Below, piece after piece: positions 5,908-8,672 of a stretch of 8,672 bases of DNA (its first letter is position 1; each line of letters begins with the position of its first letter). The position numbers and the translations under genes were made by a program. Source of the DNA: Deltaproteobacteria bacterium. Lineage in GTDB: Bacteria; Desulfobacterota; Binatia; Binatales; Binataceae. The notes below the pieces were generated by a model. That model was not told where the DNA came from, did not search any database, and saw only the letters and a list, made by a program, of their open reading frames with translations. The stretch is from positions 1 to 8,672 of the forward strand of contig DAHZDR010000364.1 in assembly GCA_027403435.1 (NCBI GenBank), read 5' to 3'.

Positions 5908-6687
5908 TCAGTCGAGATAGCGGAGCGGAGTATCCCCCGCCGCCAACTCGGCGCATAGCGCCTCGTACCCGGCAAGGTCGTCCACCGTGCGGAAATATCC
6001 GGCGTGAACGTGGCCCTGAAGCGCCGCGCCACGCGCCAGCGCCGGAGCGAAAACCTCGGTCATCAGGCCGAACGGCGGCGCGGACGGAGTAATCGAAAAA
6101 ACCCCGGACTCGCAAATCATCACGCCGCAATACATATACAGCCGCAACGCCGCCGTTTCGCCCGAACTCAATCCGGCGGGAAAATCGGCGAATTCGCCCG
6201 GCGTCCGTCCCGTGAGCAGGCGCATCCGCCGGATTCGCCCGTCATGGCCGCATTCGATTCCGCTGTAGGCGACGCCGGCGCCGGCCGCGCGCAGCAGCAA
6301 GGTCGCAAGCGCGCCGGAAGCGCGATGGGCGGCGATCATCGCGCGCAGGTCCAAATCGACGATCGTGTCGCAATTGAGCAGGGCGAAAGTCTCGCCGCCG
6401 AAAAAATCGCGCAGCGCGAGCAGCGGGCCGCCCGTGCCCGCGAGCGTGGGTTCGGGCGAATAGGTAATGCGCAAACCCATCCCGCCGCCGTCGCCAAGCG
6501 CTTCTTTAATCTTGCCGCCCAGATGATGGATATTGACGGCGACATCGATAATCCCCGCATGCCGCAGCATCAGCAGCGGATAATGGATCAACGGCCGGCC
6601 GCCGGCTTCGAGAATCGGCTTGGGCGTCCGATCGGTGAGCGGGCGGAGCCGTTCGCCGTAACCCGCCGAAAGCACCAGCGCCTTCAT
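5908..6687 (-). CDS. murU: MurU-like MurNAc-1-phosphate uridylyltransferase (NTP transferase)
   Basis: This 259-residue sugar-phosphate nucleotidyltransferase probably converts MurNAc-alpha-1-phosphate and UTP to UDP-MurNAc in peptidoglycan salvage. The N-terminal signature is AGYGERLRPLTDRTPKP (8-24), holding the nucleotide-binding Gly/Arg residues and the conserved Lys23. The GTGGPLLAL segment (84-92) and Asp107 in LLNCDTIVDLD, the metal-binding aspartate region, are typical; the usual NGD reads NCD here. The C-terminal GYFRTVDDLAGYEAL resembles the GxWxDxGTPxxL tail of short nucleotidyltransferases. The length matches the MurU/short-RmlA group without the added C-terminal hexapeptide domain of GlmU. 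The gene starts 10 bases after the stop of the AmgK-like gene, and this pairing is the main reason for choosing MurU over a mannose-1-phosphate guanylyltransferase. The family is certain; the substrate is inferred from context. Confidence 0.85.
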   Translation of the reverse strand: MKALVLSAGYGERLRPLTDRTPKPILEAGGRPLIHYPLLMLRHAGIIDVAVNIHHLGGKIKEALGDGGGMGLRITYSPEPTLAGTGGPLLALRDFFGGETFALLNCDTIVDLDLRAMIAAHRASGALATLLLRAAGAGVAYSGIECGHDGRIRRMRLLTGRTPGEFADFPAGLSSGETAALRLYMYCGVMICESGVFSITPSAPPFGLMTEVFAPALARGAALQGHVHAGYFRTVDDLAGYEALCAELAAGDTPLRYLD

Positions 6688-6697
6688 TGTCGATTAC

Positions 6698-7810
6698 TCA
6701 CTCGTCAAAGGCGCGGCGCAACGCGGCAAAATCGCCGCGGCCGGCCAGCATCCGCCGCGCCTGCGCGATCGCGAACGGGATAAAGCGGGCGTAGCCGGAC
6801 TTGCCGTCGCGTTCGAGCCGGCGGAAACGTCCGATTACCTTCAGCGCGTGCTGCAACACGCACAGCCGGTAGCTCTCCTGGAAATCCTCCATCCCGAGCG
6901 CCATCGGCGCGTCGCGCCGGAGATAGGCCGTGAAATAGTAATCGAGCACGCGGCGCTCGATCGTCGGAGTGATTATTCGCGCGGCGTCGCGAGTCGTCAG
7001 CAGCACGGCGAGGTCCTGCGCCGCCGGCGCTGTCAGCGCGTCCTGGAAATCGATCACCCGCAGCAGCGGTTCGCCCGCCCGGTTGAATTGCACGAACAGA
7101 TTGCCGCCGTGGTAATCGCGATGCGCCAGCACGCGCGGATAGCCGCCGAGACGAGCCGCCAGGCTGTCGAGGTCGCGCGCCACCGCGGCGGCGTCGAAGC
7201 GGCCCGGAACGTCGGCCGCGCCGAGTTCGACGAACTGTTCGAGCTCCCAGCGAAACAACCGTTCGTCGTAGGCGATCCGCGAGGCGATACAGCGGGCGTC
7301 GAGCCGCCGCGCGCCCTCCCGATGAATCAGCAACAGTTGGTCCGCCGCGAGTCGGTAAAAATCGGCGGCGTCTCCCCGCGCCGCGGCAACCGCCAGGGGC
7401 AGTTCGCCAACGTCCTCGACCAGCAGCATCCGCGCCGCGGCGTCGGCGGCGTAAAGCTCTGGCACGGCGACGCCGCTCGCCGCGAGCAGGCGATGAATGT
7501 TCACCCAGGGCGGTTCGTCAAGGGGCGTCGCGAGCAGCTTCAGCGCGCGGACATAATGCGGCAGGTCGTCAGGGCCCAGATCGATCGCGATCGCGCTTGC
7601 GGGAGCGCCGCGGCTCTGGTTGGCGATCGCGATACGCCAGAAGCGCCGGGCCGAGGCGTCGCCGCGCAACTGCACACTCGAAGCGACAATTGCGCCGGGC
7701 CAGCGCCGCGCGACCGCCGCGCGCATCCATTGCCCAGGCGCCGCGCGGTCGTCGCCGGGCGTTATCGGCCGCCCATCGCCGCTGGTTCCCGCGTCTTCGT
7801 CGCGCATCAC
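6698..7810 (-). CDS. amgK: AmgK-like N-acetylmuramate/N-acetylglucosamine anomeric kinase
   Basis: This 370-residue aminoglycoside-phosphotransferase-fold kinase is expected to phosphorylate the anomeric hydroxyl of MurNAc or GlcNAc with ATP, feeding MurU. The N-lobe motif RGDASARRFWRI (49-60) is characteristic of AmgK proteins. The catalytic loop is HRDYHGGN (230-237), with Asp232 as base and Asn237 as metal ligand. The metal-binding motif IDFQDA (253-258, Asp254) is the AmgK form of the DFG segment; the following GPxxYDL of relatives reads APAAQDL. About 25 hydrophilic N-terminal residues precede the usual start of the fold. The start is a tandem GTG (7810) and ATG (7807). A GAGG that overlaps the ABC-F stop codon lies 6 or 9 bases before them, so either may be used. 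The gap to the upstream ABC-F gene is 8 bases, implying an operon and possible translational coupling. Confidence 0.88.
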   Translation of the reverse strand: MMRDEDAGTSGDGRPITPGDDRAAPGQWMRAAVARRWPGAIVASSVQLRGDASARRFWRIAIANQSRGAPASAIAIDLGPDDLPHYVRALKLLATPLDEPPWVNIHRLLAASGVAVPELYAADAAARMLLVEDVGELPLAVAAARGDAADFYRLAADQLLLIHREGARRLDARCIASRIAYDERLFRWELEQFVELGAADVPGRFDAAAVARDLDSLAARLGGYPRVLAHRDYHGGNLFVQFNRAGEPLLRVIDFQDALTAPAAQDLAVLLTTRDAARIITPTIERRVLDYYFTAYLRRDAPMALGMEDFQESYRLCVLQHALKVIGRFRRLERDGKSGYARFIPFAIAQARRMLAGRGDFAALRRAFDE

Positions 7811-7818
7811 GCCGCGCC

Positions 7819-8672
7819 TCAGCCCGCGTCGTCGGCCGACTCGAAGCCCATCAGGTCCTGGTACAGCCGTTCGATTTCCTTGCCGAGCGATTCGTAGCGC
7901 GAAATCAGCTGGTTGGCGTCGGCGCGCGCCAGGTAGAAGCCAGGATTGTTCATCTCGGCGCCAAGGGTCGCCCGCTCGCTCTCCATCCCTTCGATTTTCG
8001 CCTCGAGGTCGGCGCGCCGGCGGGCGCCGCGCGAGCGGCGGCGTTCGGCTTCACGGTCGGCGCCGCGTATCGCCGCGTTAACCGGCAATTTGCCGTTAGA
8101 CTTACCATTGACGGTTCTATTGGAGTTTGTATGTGCAACCGCCGACGCCGGCGCGGCATTCGCAGAGGCGCCATTGGCGTCCGCGCCGGCCCCGCTTACG
8201 GGCCGGACGGCGGCGCGCGCCGTTTCGTCGGCCTTCTTCGTCAGATATTCGTCGTAATTTCCGAGATAGCGCAAAGCGTGACCGTGGCCGACCTCGACCA
8301 CCTGTGTCACGAGCTGGTTCAGGATATGACGATCATGGCTGACGATCACCACCGTGCCGGGAAAGCGCTTCAGCGCTTCGAGCAGCGTCTCTTTGGCGAT
8401 GATATCGAGGTTATTGGTGGGCTCGTCGAGCAGCAGGCAGTTGTTGCGCCGGGCGATAACTTTGGCCAGCGCCAGCCGCGCCCGTTCGCCGCCGGACAGC
8501 ACGCCGACGCGCTTGTTCGCCTCGTCGCCCGAAAACAGCATCGCGCCGAGCAAGCCGCGGATTTCGCCAGTGGTCATGCCTTGGGCGTCGCGGCTTAGTT
8601 CCTCGATGACGGTGCGGTCATAATCGAGCGATTCCGACAAATTCTGCGCGAAATAGCCCATTACGACGCGAT
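7819..8672 (-). CDS. ABC-F family ATPase, C-terminal half (5' part outside window)
   Basis: This is the C-terminal part of a soluble, duplicated ABC-F ATPase (Uup/EttA/YheS-type), a family that acts on ribosomes or translation stress rather than in transport. The frame is open through the right edge, so the N-terminal ATPase domain and the linker are not visible. Numbering from the first Met in the window (8661), GYFAQN is the Q-loop (Q6), LSGGE is at 55-59, Walker B ends in LLLDE with D79 and E80, the D-loop is TNNLD (family usual TNHLD), and His109 is the switch His. YLGNYDEYL (132-140) is the classic end of the second domain. A low-complexity Ala/Gly/Asn linker (about 150-200) follows. A charged coiled-coil C-terminal domain (about 203-275, including LISRYESLGKEIERLYQDL) recalls the DNA/RNA-binding tail of Uup. 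It is first in the visible order of the amgK-murU operon. Confidence 0.92.
   Translation of the reverse strand, partial: RVVMGYFAQNLSESLDYDRTVIEELSRDAQGMTTGEIRGLLGAMLFSGDEANKRVGVLSGGERARLALAKVIARRNNCLLLDEPTNNLDIIAKETLLEALKRFPGTVVIVSHDRHILNQLVTQVVEVGHGHALRYLGNYDEYLTKKADETARAAVRPVSGAGADANGASANAAPASAVAHTNSNRTVNGKSNGKLPVNAAIRGADREAERRRSRGARRRADLEAKIEGMESERATLGAEMNNPGFYLARADANQLISRYESLGKEIERLYQDLMGFESADDAG

Noticed and set aside
5036..6130. 364-codon open frame on - opposite the SDR gene
   Set aside because: It is antisense to a clear SDR, spans into the MurU-like gene, and has no recognisable motifs.
6848..8598. Two long open frames on + (6848-7897 and 7597-8598) opposite the kinase and ABC-F genes
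   Set aside because: Both are mirror frames of genes with intact catalytic motifs, and they overlap each other. Their translations are of shadow composition.
1..8672. tRNA, rRNA, CRISPR array, insertion sequence or phage genes
   Set aside because: No regularly spaced repeats, transposase or integrase motifs, terminal inverted repeats or tRNA-like cloverleaf were seen on either strand by eye.

Overview
The window is a GC-rich (roughly two thirds G+C by eye), densely coded bacterial chromosome segment with nine protein genes and no RNA gene, insertion sequence or CRISPR array that I could find. Gram-negative cell-wall salvage genes, an HtrA-type protease and a CaiB/EthD/SDR catabolic group in a high-GC background suggest an environmental Gram-negative bacterium. 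Candidatus Binatota or a deltaproteobacterium-like lineage would fit, but that placement is inference.

Left part (1-3212): the 3' portion of a fused permease-ATPase ABC exporter enters from the left edge on the + strand. Its 3' end overlaps the tail of a convergent small PGPGW-family membrane protein gene on the - strand. A roughly 260-base upstream region follows, with an AT-rich promoter-like patch, an 18-codon possible leader ORF and a perfect 14-bp palindrome. It leads into a + strand HtrA-like serine protease with one PDZ domain and no signal peptide.

Middle part (3308-5779): a CaiB/BaiF (family III) CoA transferase on +, a small EthD-family protein on -, and a short-chain dehydrogenase/reductase on +. 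The last two are divergent across a 155-bp intergenic region with an inverted repeat. These look like parts of a catabolic pathway for a CoA-activated substrate that cannot be named from sequence alone.

Right part (5908-8672, all -): an apparent three-gene operon transcribed right to left. It holds an ABC-F ATPase (C-terminal half only, cut by the right edge), an AmgK-type sugar kinase and a MurU-type nucleotidyltransferase, with gaps of 8 and 10 bases. AmgK and MurU together convert MurNAc to UDP-MurNAc, a peptidoglycan salvage route that bypasses de novo synthesis from UDP-GlcNAc. The ABC-F partner is not the textbook neighbour.

The most interesting points are: the exporter's degenerate signature motif (LAAGE, like that of TAP2) with a missing Q-loop glutamine, which predicts a heterodimeric partner; the leader and palindrome upstream of the signal-less HtrA; the ABC-F/amgK/murU linkage; and a sharply AT-richer Asn-rich linker inside the ABC-F gene. 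I saw no clear evidence of a wholly new system.
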